64,000 bases of DNA, taken from contig CAJTYS010000023.1 of NCBI GenBank assembly GCA_910583765.1, positions 1-64,000 of the forward strand, in the 5' to 3' direction. The notes under the pieces were generated by a model. That model was not told the DNA's origin, searched no databases, and was given only the letters and a program-made list of their open reading frames with translations. Origin of the DNA: an uncultured Eubacteriales bacterium (lineage in GTDB: Bacteria; Bacillota; Clostridia; Peptostreptococcales; Anaerovoracaceae). Below are positions 35,219 to 44,618 of this stretch, piece after piece. A program made the translations under genes and the position numbers. Numbering within the stretch: position 1 is the stretch's first letter; each line of letters begins with the position of its first letter.

Positions 35219-36505
35219 TTACCGAATAACACAGCCGCTGCCAATGGATTTGTAGTATTTCCTCAAGGATTTGGCTGCCAGCGCCGCAAGGATACCGCCG
35301 ATGATGCTCGAGACCGCGCAGATCTGCAGCATTGGCGCGAATGGCAGCATGATTCCGAACTGAGGACCCAGCACGCCGACAATGATGACAGCGATTCCTG
35401 TAAAGGCCATGACAGTTCCCAGATCCCGGGCATCGTAGGAATCTGACATCATGATCGGATTCAAGGTGGTGATTCCGTTATAAGTGAATCCTTGAATGAC
35501 GCAGATGACTGCAAAGAGCGTGAAACTGCCCGCACCCGCGAAGGCCAGGATCGCCAGCAAGATCCCATCAATGATGCCTAAATAGAAGGTGGTCAGGTAA
35601 GGCCCAATTTTATCAGAAATAAATCCGATCACAATGCCACCGATGCCAGCGCCGATGTTAAAGGCGGAAACGACCCATGCGCTTTGTGTTTCGCTGACGC
35701 CATATGTGGATTCCCCGATCACAGAGATATCTGTGATCAAGACGTTTCCGATTAGCTGAATCAAAATGATGGAAAAAAACACCATCCACAGGGCCGGATG
35801 AGTGAAAGCTTTTTTCCACCCCATAGTCGGCTGTTTTGCTTCGGCCTTTTGGATTGCGGCGGCCTCTTCCTCGTCAGCTTCCGCTTGGAGCTTGGCCTGT
35901 AATTCCTTGTCCCCTTTGGTTGGATCTTTAACCAGTAGGCAGCATACGAAAAGAATTACCGTAAAAATCACGCCCTGCAGAATCAGAGCCATGCTTACAT
36001 TAAAGCTTGCGATAAAGTAATTAGCAAGTGGGGCCATCAACGCTCCGCCTGCGGCCTGGCTGCCGTAGAGCACACCCATGACCAGCCCTTTGCGATCCGG
36101 GAACAATACGTTGATCAGAGCCAATGTAGCGATGAAAATGCCGTACATGGCCAGAGAACCCAAAATACCCTGACAGATCATGAAGGTAATGACGTTAGGC
36201 GCCAGGCCACTGCCTAAGATCGCCAGCCCATATAAGATGCCGCAGAACGTCAGGACTTTTTTCATGCCGAACTTGTTGACGAGCATCCCGCCAAAGAGAA
36301 AGGCTGGAAATTCGCAGAACATGGACAGCGAGTAGGTGGCCACGATCATGTTCATGGACCAGCCGTGGGCCTCATTTAGCGGGCCTACGTATACGGCCAA
36401 AACATAGATGTAATTGCTGATGACTCCAATGATAATGATCATGATAAAACTGATGATTTGTGCTTGCCTCGATAGGCCAGCTTTCAATGATAACTGATTT
36501 GACAT
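35219..36505 (-). CDS. MFS transporter
   Basis: 428 aa from ATG 36505, preceded by GAAGGAGG (frame open to 36580). Twelve membrane helices are evident, with a cytoplasmic loop rich in Glu/Ala/Lys between helices 6 and 7 (LQAKLQAEADEEEAAAIQKA). The MFS motif appears as GGMLVNKFGMKKVL. The substrate cannot be told; it lies downstream of the M28 peptidase on the same strand (97 bases), so uptake of peptides or of amide products is plausible. Confidence 0.8.
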   Translation of the reverse strand: MSNQLSLKAGLSRQAQIISFIMIIIIGVISNYIYVLAVYVGPLNEAHGWSMNMIVATYSLSMFCEFPAFLFGGMLVNKFGMKKVLTFCGILYGLAILGSGLAPNVITFMICQGILGSLAMYGIFIATLALINVLFPDRKGLVMGVLYGSQAAGGALMAPLANYFIASFNVSMALILQGVIFTVILFVCCLLVKDPTKGDKELQAKLQAEADEEEAAAIQKAEAKQPTMGWKKAFTHPALWMVFFSIILIQLIGNVLITDISVIGESTYGVSETQSAWVVSAFNIGAGIGGIVIGFISDKIGPYLTTFYLGIIDGILLAILAFAGAGSFTLFAVICVIQGFTYNGITTLNPIMMSDSYDARDLGTVMAFTGIAVIIVGVLGPQFGIMLPFAPMLQICAVSSIIGGILAALAAKSLRKYYKSIGSGCVIR

Positions 36506-36601
36506 GTTATCTTCCTCCTTCTGGGATTGGCGCATGGTCTGGTTCGATGCTTCGGGTAAAAGGCTTTTGTGAGATGTCACGATGCCTGACCAGAAAATGC
36601 G

Positions 36602-39600
36602 CTAAAATTGAAATAATGCCTTTAAAATCATGTATAAATATGCGCGCAACACGATTTTCAATGATGGTTGATGGACTTTTTCCAAAGTGTCGCTGTTGTG
36701 AAACAAATACATTGGCGCGGACAGCAGGCTGACTACCGGAATCCCCGCAGCGTTGAAATCATAAGCGTCCGAGCATACGTCGTCATTGGTGTAAGCTCCC
36801 GATGATTTCTTACGGACCGGGAAAAACACTGTTTTTTCCAGATCATAGAGTTCAGCGGCCTCCTTTGCCAGTGCCAAAAGCCCGCTGGTATCCGACACGT
36901 ACATCATCCGAGTTTCCGCCTCGCCTGTGAGCAGAATCTGATTGTTTTCATCCAGGTTCATTTCCTGGGCAATGTGTTCCACTGCGAAATCCAGTATGAT
37001 CTGCTCTTGATTTTGTTTTCTGTTTTCCAGAAAACCCACATGCCCCTCGTAATCCGTATAGTGGGAGTCAGTGGCTGTGAACATCAGGGTCTTTTCCGGC
37101 TTAATGTGGTTTCTGATAAAGAAATCAGCGATTCCAAACACCACGGACATGCCGCTGGCATCCTGCACAGCGCCTTGGTTCACCGCGTCATGGTGAGAGT
37201 GGATGACGATGACCTCATCTGACCGGCCTTTGATCTCGCCTTTGACGATCCGTGCGTATTTTTTTTCATAGACCGTGTGGACCCGAAGATTCCCAGTCAA
37301 TGGTTGTTTTCGCAGTCTATGTTTGAGACTTTCCCCGTCATCCGCAGAGATCCATACGCCGGGGATCTTCATGTATCCGTTGATTTCCACAATGTCCATG
37401 TAATCTTCATGGAAATAGTGGCAGTCCATGAAATCGCAGAGAATTCCGATGAAACCGGCAGCTCCTTGTTCCATGGCGGTCAGATAGTTATAAGGCCAGT
37501 TGTTCGGCGTATAAATATCGTATTTGCGCAGAGGCTTGGCAGCTTTTCCCTGGGGATCATAGATTTCCGCGTCTTTTATCCAATCCAGCATTTGCATAGG
37601 ATGCAGGGATTTGAAATGAATGTCGCAGAGCACGATTTTGCCTCGGACGTCCACATTAGCAAAGTCTTCTGCGTTTCCTTTTCCCAGGTAGACGATTTCT
37701 GCGTTCTCGACCTTTGAATCAAAATCTCCGGTCAAGGCTTTTCGATTAGCGCCGTTGATAAAAAAACAGTCCATGGCCTGGCCGTCCACTTCCAGTTCGT
37801 AGGTGTCACAATCCATGCACACCGATGGCACCAGTTCTTCCTCCACATTGGCCAGGCCGATCTTCGTGAAAGTGTCTATGACGTATTGAGCTGATTTTTT
37901 CCCTTCCTCTGTACCAGTCCTGCGGTGGGGCAGCTTGGTGAAGCCTTTGATCCATTCCATCATTTGAGGAATGTCAGCCTGGTCTGACAGCTGGATCAGC
38001 AGCTGGACCAAGAGCCCGTTAACTGCTTCCAGGCAGGTGGTTTCTTCCTGTAAGGTTTCCTGGATGGCGGCCCGATTCCTTTCGTGAGCGGTTTTCCAGT
38101 TGGCTGCGGTCATATCCTGGTCAGTAAAGAAATTCTTACATTTATGCTGATTCCAAGTTTGATTTTCCTTTAGCACCCATTGCTTCATTTTCTGCGGCAG
38201 TTCAGGGCTGAACCGGTCCTTCAACCCTGTCAGATCAATTTTCCGCAGAGCCTGCTCATAGGCGTCTTCATAACCCTGCTTCTGCTCCAGCCGCAGAGCC
38301 TCTTGGAAAAGAGCGCCTTTTTCCAGATAAACTTTGTGGGGGACAGTGATCATGGATGGCATGGCTGTGGTCAGTCCGTCCGTGCCGTCAGCCAGGAGCT
38401 TTTGTATTTTCAGCAATGCGGCATTGATCTTTTGCGCCTCTTGACTGTCCTGGCATGTTTCATTGAATGTCCGCAGTTTCTCTGTCACTAACTGCCCATA
38501 GGCTTGGAAAGCCCGCAGCTGTTTTTCATAGCCCTGATATGGGACGTGCTCCTTTTCTAAAAGCTCGGTTTCCGCTTTTGTCAATTCCAAGGTGAGGATT
38601 CTTCTGGAAAAATCAGGTGCAAGGACCGGTTTTTGGTCCAGATAAACGCCCAGACACCCGTACCACCAGGTGCTGCCCAGGTGCGCTTCTTTGGAATAAC
38701 TATCAAAATTGTCCATATTGGTGTGGTCACGACCCATGTAAAGAGAAGTGTTTTCATAAATCTGCTCATGGATCGCGTCATTCATGAACACGGGAACGCC
38801 TTTCATAATAAAAGGACAGGCATCGCACCAAGTCAGGAGCGGATAATCTTCCAAAGCGATTTCATGGTTGATCGCAGAAAAGCCAGGGGCTTCATCGGGC
38901 ATATGATCCAAAAAGTCGAAGTAAGTTTCACACATTTCATGGGAAGCGAAGCTCCGCAGCTGGCTGGCGGGAAGGCCGGTGTATTCAAAATTAATATCAG
39001 CGATGATCTTTCCTTCCCATTCTGGCTTTAACTCATGCAGCAGCTTCCAGGCGCCCAGCAGGTCAGGGGCCGCTGATTCCATGGGGCCGATCTCGTGACT
39101 GCCGCTGAACACAAAAGTGATGGTCCGGTTCGGCGCGTAGCCGGAGGATTTGATGGCCTTGGCGATGCCCAGCAAAGTGGCGACCGCAGTGATATTGTCC
39201 TGGATGCCCCGGAAAAAATGGTCATAGTGGGCAGAATATACGATTCGTTCATCTGTCCTGCCTTTGATTTCCCCAATCACTTCGTAAGACGTGCCGTCAT
39301 CAATTTGCAGATCAGTGTCCACATAGAGGTGAATGTTTCCATTAGGGGCCTTTTCCATATAGCGCAGGATGCGCCGCGCGTCATGGTAAGAAACGGTGAC
39401 TACTGGGATGTGACAGGCGAAACAGCTGTAAGTGGCCCGTATGGTGTGTTCATCAAAAATGTTTTCCTTTGTGTAAAGGATGATCGCAGCAGCGCCGTGC
39501 TTTTCCGCTTCGTACATTTGGAAGGTTCCCAGTATGGTTCCGTCCTCAAAATCTTCCTTTGTTTCGATTAAGGCGATTTTGCCCTTGATGTCGTTTTTTC

Positions 39601-39994
39601 CATAAAAATCCGTGAACCCTTCACCCACGTCAATGACAGGACCATCGATGCCCTGAGGGTCAGTGCCAACGCTGAGACAGGCGTAGGGCTTGATGTCTTC
39701 CTGATTAGGAATGGTGATGGCTGCGTCGTTGAACTGAAATCGGGTGGTCTGAAACGGCAGTGATTCAGCGTCTAGCCCCATGTCCCGCAGCGTTTGAAAA
39801 ATATAATCCGCGCCTTCATGCTCTGCGTCGCTTCCGCAGTGCTTTCCTCCATAAAGATCGTTGTCACCGATCTTGGCGTAGGCAGTGGTGAAAGCTTCCA
39901 AAAATGTTCTCATTTCCTCTGTTTTCAGCAGGCTCCCTACCTGCTGGATGGCGTTTATAGTAGAGGTGTGACTGGCTCTATCCGTAGTTTTCAT
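36602..39994 (-). CDS. Double M28-type peptidase (two fused modules)
   Basis: 1130 aa from ATG 39994. Two halves each contain a PA-like insert and an M28 metallopeptidase core. Module 1 has SAHYDHFFRGIQDNITAVA, module 2 has HSHHDAVNQGAVQDASGM; both keep the His-x-Asp and the bridging Asp. The usual catalytic EE pair is altered: GSHEIGPMES in module 1 and TATDSHYTDYEGH in module 2. No signal peptide, so it is cytoplasmic. M28 enzymes are aminopeptidases or carboxypeptidases; the altered sites leave activity open. It probably forms an operon with the MFS gene downstream. Confidence 0.75.
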   Translation of the reverse strand: MKTTDRASHTSTINAIQQVGSLLKTEEMRTFLEAFTTAYAKIGDNDLYGGKHCGSDAEHEGADYIFQTLRDMGLDAESLPFQTTRFQFNDAAITIPNQEDIKPYACLSVGTDPQGIDGPVIDVGEGFTDFYGKNDIKGKIALIETKEDFEDGTILGTFQMYEAEKHGAAAIILYTKENIFDEHTIRATYSCFACHIPVVTVSYHDARRILRYMEKAPNGNIHLYVDTDLQIDDGTSYEVIGEIKGRTDERIVYSAHYDHFFRGIQDNITAVATLLGIAKAIKSSGYAPNRTITFVFSGSHEIGPMESAAPDLLGAWKLLHELKPEWEGKIIADINFEYTGLPASQLRSFASHEMCETYFDFLDHMPDEAPGFSAINHEIALEDYPLLTWCDACPFIMKGVPVFMNDAIHEQIYENTSLYMGRDHTNMDNFDSYSKEAHLGSTWWYGCLGVYLDQKPVLAPDFSRRILTLELTKAETELLEKEHVPYQGYEKQLRAFQAYGQLVTEKLRTFNETCQDSQEAQKINAALLKIQKLLADGTDGLTTAMPSMITVPHKVYLEKGALFQEALRLEQKQGYEDAYEQALRKIDLTGLKDRFSPELPQKMKQWVLKENQTWNQHKCKNFFTDQDMTAANWKTAHERNRAAIQETLQEETTCLEAVNGLLVQLLIQLSDQADIPQMMEWIKGFTKLPHRRTGTEEGKKSAQYVIDTFTKIGLANVEEELVPSVCMDCDTYELEVDGQAMDCFFINGANRKALTGDFDSKVENAEIVYLGKGNAEDFANVDVRGKIVLCDIHFKSLHPMQMLDWIKDAEIYDPQGKAAKPLRKYDIYTPNNWPYNYLTAMEQGAAGFIGILCDFMDCHYFHEDYMDIVEINGYMKIPGVWISADDGESLKHRLRKQPLTGNLRVHTVYEKKYARIVKGEIKGRSDEVIVIHSHHDAVNQGAVQDASGMSVVFGIADFFIRNHIKPEKTLMFTATDSHYTDYEGHVGFLENRKQNQEQIILDFAVEHIAQEMNLDENNQILLTGEAETRMMYVSDTSGLLALAKEAAELYDLEKTVFFPVRKKSSGAYTNDDVCSDAYDFNAAGIPVVSLLSAPMYLFHNSDTLEKVHQPSLKIVLRAYLYMILKALFQF

Positions 39995-40289
39995 CGTGAG
40001 GCTTCCTTTCCAGCCAAACAAATTTTTGAACTGCCTGGCATGTTTGTGAATTCTGATAATTTTATTATAGATGAATCAGGCAGGGCGTATATTGGCAATT
40101 TATCTTAAAAAAACGCGTTTTTATATTGATTTTGTCAAATTTTTTGAAAAACGACTGTCAGGATGGTGATGAAAACAAAGGGTGTCATCATCCGGCGGAA
40201 TGGTTTAGAATAGAAAAATTGGGAAAGGCCAGGGGTGAATGCTCAGGTTTTGTGTTGCTGGCAAGGTTGGAGGCATGATCAGATGGGCT

Positions 40290-41246
40290 CTATGGGTTCT
40301 TGATTCCTGCTTTTTTCAAATGCCAGTGAGTGATATATTCTTTGATGAGCAAGGCAGCGGCCGGAGGTTCTTTTTTTTCTTCCATGGTTTCCTCAGACAT
40401 GTAGGCCTGGTAATGGACCCTATGCTCACGGGGAGAACAGTTCCACCAGGATTCAAACCCTCGATACATATATTTGGGATCGGAAAAACCGCATGCGTAG
40501 GCGATTTCAGAATTAGGCATGTTCGTAGTGAGCAGGAGATGCTCTGCTTTGAAACAGCGAATGTAAAGGAGCATGCTTTTAAAACTTTTGAAAACAGTTT
40601 TACTGAGAAATTGCGAGAAATAATTGGGGTTTATATGCTCCTGCTCCGCGAGAAAGGCCGCGGAAATTTTTTCATGATAATGTTCCATGCAATAATGGAG
40701 GGCATTGTAAAACCGTTCCCGCATCACAGGATTGGAATGATCGTCCTGATTGTCATAGGTGAACCAGTCAAAGCTCTGACAGAGTAAATCCATCAAGCTG
40801 GCAACAGAAGCCGCACAATCATAAGATCTGCCCTCATCGTGGAAATACGCGAAGGATAGCGCCAGCACATGATCGATGACCCTTTCCATGGCCGCCTGCT
40901 GATATGGATAGCAATGGGAGCTTTCGCACGCGAAGAAGATGCGCTGCAGATAATTCCAGGATATGGGCATCCGTTTTAGATCCAGAGACATGACCAGGAC
41001 AAGGTTATCGCGATCAGCATGTAAATAGTGGATCTCATCATAATCCACAGAAAACAGTTCGCCAGCATCAATCGTCACCCTTTGGTGGCCAGCCACAAGG
41101 TTGACCGCGCCTTCCAGACAAAAGAACAGTTGGAGTTCCTGCGGGTGGAAATGCGGCAGGGAATGCCGGATGTTCAATAATTGGGCATGGAAATTCAAAT
41201 CATGTTCAAAATGGATTCGTTTACATGGCACCGAATATGATTTCAT
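40290..41246 (-). CDS. AraC-family transcription regulator (copy 2)
   Basis: 318 aa. A cupin-like N-terminus (LPHFHPQELQLFFCLEGAVN) is followed by an AraC helix-turn-helix pair (ISAAFLAEQEHINPNYFSQF and NSEIAYACGFSDPKYMYRGF). It parallels the regulator at 34269. It is divergent from amidohydrolase copy 2, 196 bases away. The interval 39995-40289 downstream of it holds only AT-rich sequence and no gene I can support. Confidence 0.85.
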   Translation of the reverse strand: MKSYSVPCKRIHFEHDLNFHAQLLNIRHSLPHFHPQELQLFFCLEGAVNLVAGHQRVTIDAGELFSVDYDEIHYLHADRDNLVLVMSLDLKRMPISWNYLQRIFFACESSHCYPYQQAAMERVIDHVLALSFAYFHDEGRSYDCAASVASLMDLLCQSFDWFTYDNQDDHSNPVMRERFYNALHYCMEHYHEKISAAFLAEQEHINPNYFSQFLSKTVFKSFKSMLLYIRCFKAEHLLLTTNMPNSEIAYACGFSDPKYMYRGFESWWNCSPREHRVHYQAYMSEETMEEKKEPPAAALLIKEYITHWHLKKAGIKNP

Positions 41247-41442
41247 TGCGCTCTCCTTGCTTAAAGATTACTCCGTTTCCTGTATTGTAACACAGCACAT
41301 TCGAAAAGTGATGCCAATTCACAGGATAAATGGGCCAAAAACCATAAAAATCAGCAATTCAATTTTAGGAAACCATCCCTGATAATGATATCACAAGAAC
41401 ATTAACACTGATAGTGGAACAGGATTTTGAGGAGGGAAATCA

Positions 41443-43114
41443 ATGAAAGCTGACAAAATCATTTTCAACTGCGACATATATAAGAGCAACGAAAAGAAAG
41501 AGCGCGCGGAGGCTGCGGCCATTGGCGGAAAGGAATTCCTGTGCGTGGGAAGCCTGCGGGAGTGTGAAGCGTTCGCAGGTGCTGAAACGGAGCGGATCGA
41601 TTTGCGGGGGGGCGCTGGTGCTGCCCGGATTGATCGATGGACACACGCACCCGGAGGCAGTGGCAAAAGGCAGATGGTTCGTCCAGCTGCCGGACTTTGA
41701 CGATCCACATGAATTATTGGCATGGGTGCGGCAATATTGCGAAGCGCATCCCATAGACGAATTGCCGTATTTTTATGGGGAAAGTTATCCCTCGACCCTT
41801 TTTGATGAAAAAGGGCCGCGCAAAGAGTGGCTGGATGAATACGTTTCTGACAGACCGGTAAAGCTCATGGATTTTTCAGACCATAGCTGCTGGCTGAATT
41901 CCAAGGCCATGGAGCTGATGGAATTGACAGTGGACAACACAGATCCTAAATTTTACGATAGAGACGAGAACGGCCTGACTGGAAGAGTGTTTGAACCTCT
42001 GCTTCTCAGCGATGATGAGGCAAAGCTGTACAAGAATCTCGGCTGGTATCCGCCTGAAAAAATCACAGAAGGAATGATGGAGCCTTTTCTCAGCGCGCTG
42101 AGCGACTGGGGCGTGACAGCTCTGATGGATGGCTTCACAGAAGGGGAAGAATCCATGAAATTTTTTTATGACATGGATCAGGCTGGAAAATTAAAATTAT
42201 ATTATAGAGGCACCTATCTTCTCAATGATTACAGTGAGCTGGATGAGGCTATTTCTGCGTGCAAACGCTGGCAAGAGACATATGCCTCGGAACACGTAGG
42301 GATCCACACGATCAAGTTCTTCCTGGATCAGACTAACGAAATGGGCAACAGCGCATTGTTGGGGCCTCATGTCAAAAGCTCGGGAAAGCCGGACCGTGGA
42401 GTCATGAACATGACCCTGGAGCAAATGACGGACTGCCTGATCAGGCTCAATGAAGCAGGACTCGATTTCCACATCCATGTAGTGGGCGACAGAGGCTTCC
42501 GCACAGCATGCGACGCATACGAAGCTGCGAAAACACAGGTTGAGGAAACGGGAAAAGACTGGAAGATCTACATGGAACTGGCCCATTGCGAGCTGGTACA
42601 TCCAGATGACAGAAAGCGTCCGGCGGAGCTGGGCATCATCATCAACTGGACCTGTCATTGGGCTGGCGGATTTTTCGGTGAGGCCAGCAGAGAATATCTG
42701 GGAAAAGACAGGTTTGACTCCATGTACGATTTCACGGAAATGATCGAATCAGGAGCCATCATGACATACAGCTCCGATGTCACAGGCGTATCGGAAGAGC
42801 ATCGGGCGAATCCTTTTTTTGGAATGGAGATTTCAGCGACGCGGGTGGATCTCGATGAGCCCTTTGATCCAGAGCGATATCCTGGAAGCGTCAGGCCTCC
42901 TGCCTCGGCGAAGATCGGGATTGAAGAACTGATTAGAGGTTACACTCGTTACGGGGCCATCCCTCTCAGGCTCGCAGATAAAATCGGGACCCTGGAGGAA
43001 GGAAAGAAAGCGAATCTCGTGGTGCTGGAGCAGGATGTTTTCAATGTGCCGTTAAAAGAAATACACGAAATTTTGCCATCCAAAGTCATGTTTGACGGTG
43101 AGTTCATTCGCTAA
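41443..43114 (+). pseudogene. Amidohydrolase, YtcJ-like (copy 2), frameshifted in a G7 tract
   Basis: ATG 41443 follows GAGGAGGG and reads MKADKIIFNCDIYKSNEKKE through ERIDLRG. A run of seven G (41606-41612) shifts the frame; with six G it continues ALVLPGLIDGHTHPEAVAKG and on to the stop at 43112-43114, about 556 aa. Later ligand motifs are intact (FHIHVVGDRGFR, LAHCELVHPDD, MTYSSDVTG). The ending GTLEEGKKANLVVLEQDVF parallels copy 1. It could be a sequencing error, a true mutation, or slippage-based on/off switching. A start at 41522 in the second frame is possible but lacks the first strand of the fold. Confidence 0.8.
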
Positions 43115-43133
43115 ATGAAAGAAGGTGCGTTTT

Positions 43134-43634
43134 ATGGCGGAAATAAGAATCAAAACAATTCCAGGGCATTTTGCCTATACTGCGGAATACGATGTGGAGG
43201 ATTACAATGATTTTTTTGACCCGAACACAGGCGAGAATGTTTTATTGGATCTAGAACACATGATGCATGGGGAAAATCCTGATGTCATAGTCCCTGATGA
43301 ACCAGAGGATTATAATTATTTTGAGCATCCAGCGGGCCAAATACCTCGGCCTCCAATGCGGGTGCGTTATTTCGACATGACTGAAAGCTTGGGAACTGAC
43401 AGCAGGGCAGGCGCGTATCGTTTTGTGAAAAAGCCTGCGATCCAGGCGGCTTGCATGGAGCATCAGGGCGCTTATGAAACAATAGGTAGTGGATATGAGG
43501 CAGTCTTCAAATGGATAAAGGCCAATGGTTATCAAGTGGCGGGACCAGGGCGTTCCAGCGCGATTCATGGACCGTGGGATCGGGGCGCTGATCGAGACCA
43601 ATATGTAATTGAGATTCAGATACCTATAAAATAG
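43134..43634 (+). CDS. GyrI-like effector-binding domain protein
   Basis: 166 aa from ATG 43134 (GAAGG site 8 bases upstream). The pattern MAEIRIKTIPGHFAYTAEYD ... ACMEHQGAYETIGSGYEAVF, then KWIKANGYQVAGPGRSSAIH and QYVIEIQIPIK, is that of GyrI-like (AraC effector-binding) domains. These bind small molecules or act as hydrolases or sequestering proteins. An acidic insert (FFDPNTGENVLLDLEHMMHG region) is unusual. It starts 19 bases after the amidohydrolase and is probably in its operon. Confidence 0.75.
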   Translation: MAEIRIKTIPGHFAYTAEYDVEDYNDFFDPNTGENVLLDLEHMMHGENPDVIVPDEPEDYNYFEHPAGQIPRPPMRVRYFDMTESLGTDSRAGAYRFVKKPAIQAACMEHQGAYETIGSGYEAVFKWIKANGYQVAGPGRSSAIHGPWDRGADRDQYVIEIQIPIK

Positions 43635-43763
43635 GATAGGATGCGAAATTGGACCTGAATAAAATCGTCTATATTTAAAACAAATTGTATGTTATACTTT
43701 TTCTAAGAAAGTGGGGCAGCAAAAAAATCAGTGTGAGTAAGCGATAAAGGAGGGCATTTTACA

Positions 43764-44321
43764 ATGGAATGGAAAGACGGAAAAACTCGGTGTAAATGGG
43801 CCAATCCCAACAACGATCTTTATTTGCGCTACCACGATGAAGAGTGGGGCGTGCCGGTTCATGATGATCACAAACTATTTGAAATGCTGATCCTAGAGTG
43901 CTTTCAGGCGGGCCTTTCGTGGGAATGCGTGCTGAACAAGCAGGAAGCCTTCCGGCAGGCTTTTGACGGATTTGATCTGGACAAGGTCTGTGCGTATGAC
44001 GAGGAAAAAATGGAAGAACTGCGGGAAAATAAAGGGATTATCCGCAACCGTTTGAAAATCAAGGCTGCGGTTAATAATGCCCGTGTGTTTCGGGAGATAC
44101 AAAAAGAATACGGCAGCTTTTCCAATTACCTCTGGCACTGGACAGATAGCAAAGTCATTTACGAAAAAGGCCTGGCCAGCTCCCCGCTGTCCGATGCCGT
44201 GTCCAAGGACCTTAAGAAGCGGGGCATGAAATTCGTGGGGACAGTCATTATTTATTCCTATTTGCAGGCAGTAGGCGTGATCTATTCCCATGAAGAGGGG
44301 TGCTTTTTGGAACATCAGTAA
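43764..44321 (+). CDS. tag: DNA-3-methyladenine glycosylase I
   Basis: 185 aa, full length. It removes 3-methyladenine from alkylated DNA. The zinc-snap residues of Tag are present: Cys10 (TRCKW) and His24 (YHDEEWG) at the N-terminus, His and Cys at the C-terminus (SHEEGCF). LFEMLILECFQAGLSW is the family core. AGGAGGG precedes the ATG. The gene appears to stand alone. Confidence 0.93.
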   Translation: MEWKDGKTRCKWANPNNDLYLRYHDEEWGVPVHDDHKLFEMLILECFQAGLSWECVLNKQEAFRQAFDGFDLDKVCAYDEEKMEELRENKGIIRNRLKIKAAVNNARVFREIQKEYGSFSNYLWHWTDSKVIYEKGLASSPLSDAVSKDLKKRGMKFVGTVIIYSYLQAVGVIYSHEEGCFLEHQ

Positions 44322-44342
44322 TGGCGCTTTAAAACGTGAATG

Positions 44343-44484
44343 ATCTCGTGATTATCTCGTGAAATCAAGTGTTTTTCTATGAGACGAAGGGGAAAGACGT
44401 GAGAATTCCAATGGTTTTAGACCTTGAATTATCTCGTGGCTATCTCGTGATTATCTCGTGAAATCAAGCGTTTTTTCACGAGAT
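44343..44484 (+). repeat. 11-bp-phased ATCTCGTG repeats and a decayed gene start
   Basis: ATCTCGTG occurs at 44343, 44354, 44431, 44442 and 44453, so spacing within clusters is exactly 11 bases. An inverted copy CACGAGAT at 44477-44484 lets CTCGTGAAA pair with TTTCACGAG. The sequence after each cluster, AAATCAAGYGTTTTT, is also repeated, 99 bases apart. Between the clusters, ACGTGAGAATTCCAATGGTT (44397-44416) matches the start region of the DUF4143 gene at 46119-46138, so a related gene may once have begun at 44411. Confidence 0.7.
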
Positions 44485-44564
44485 AGCAAAATAGCCGCAT
44501 AACAAGCATAATATCCTTTGCTCTAGTTCATCAAAAAATTCCCAAAATCTAATCCCAAACCAAC

Positions 44565-44594
44565 GTATAAAAAAATCCACCTTGGGAAACACTT
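44565..44594 (+). promoter_or_regulatory. Putative sigma-F promoter of spoIIR
   Basis: GTATA (44565-44569), 15 bases, then GGAAACACTT (44585-44594). These fit the sigma-F consensus GYWTA / GGNRANANTW at every defined position, though the spacer is 15. spoIIR is a sigma-F gene in known spore formers. AAGGAGG and the ATG follow at 44602 and 44619. Confidence 0.6.
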
Positions 44595-44618
44595 AACATA
44601 CAAGGAGGATTTTTTATT

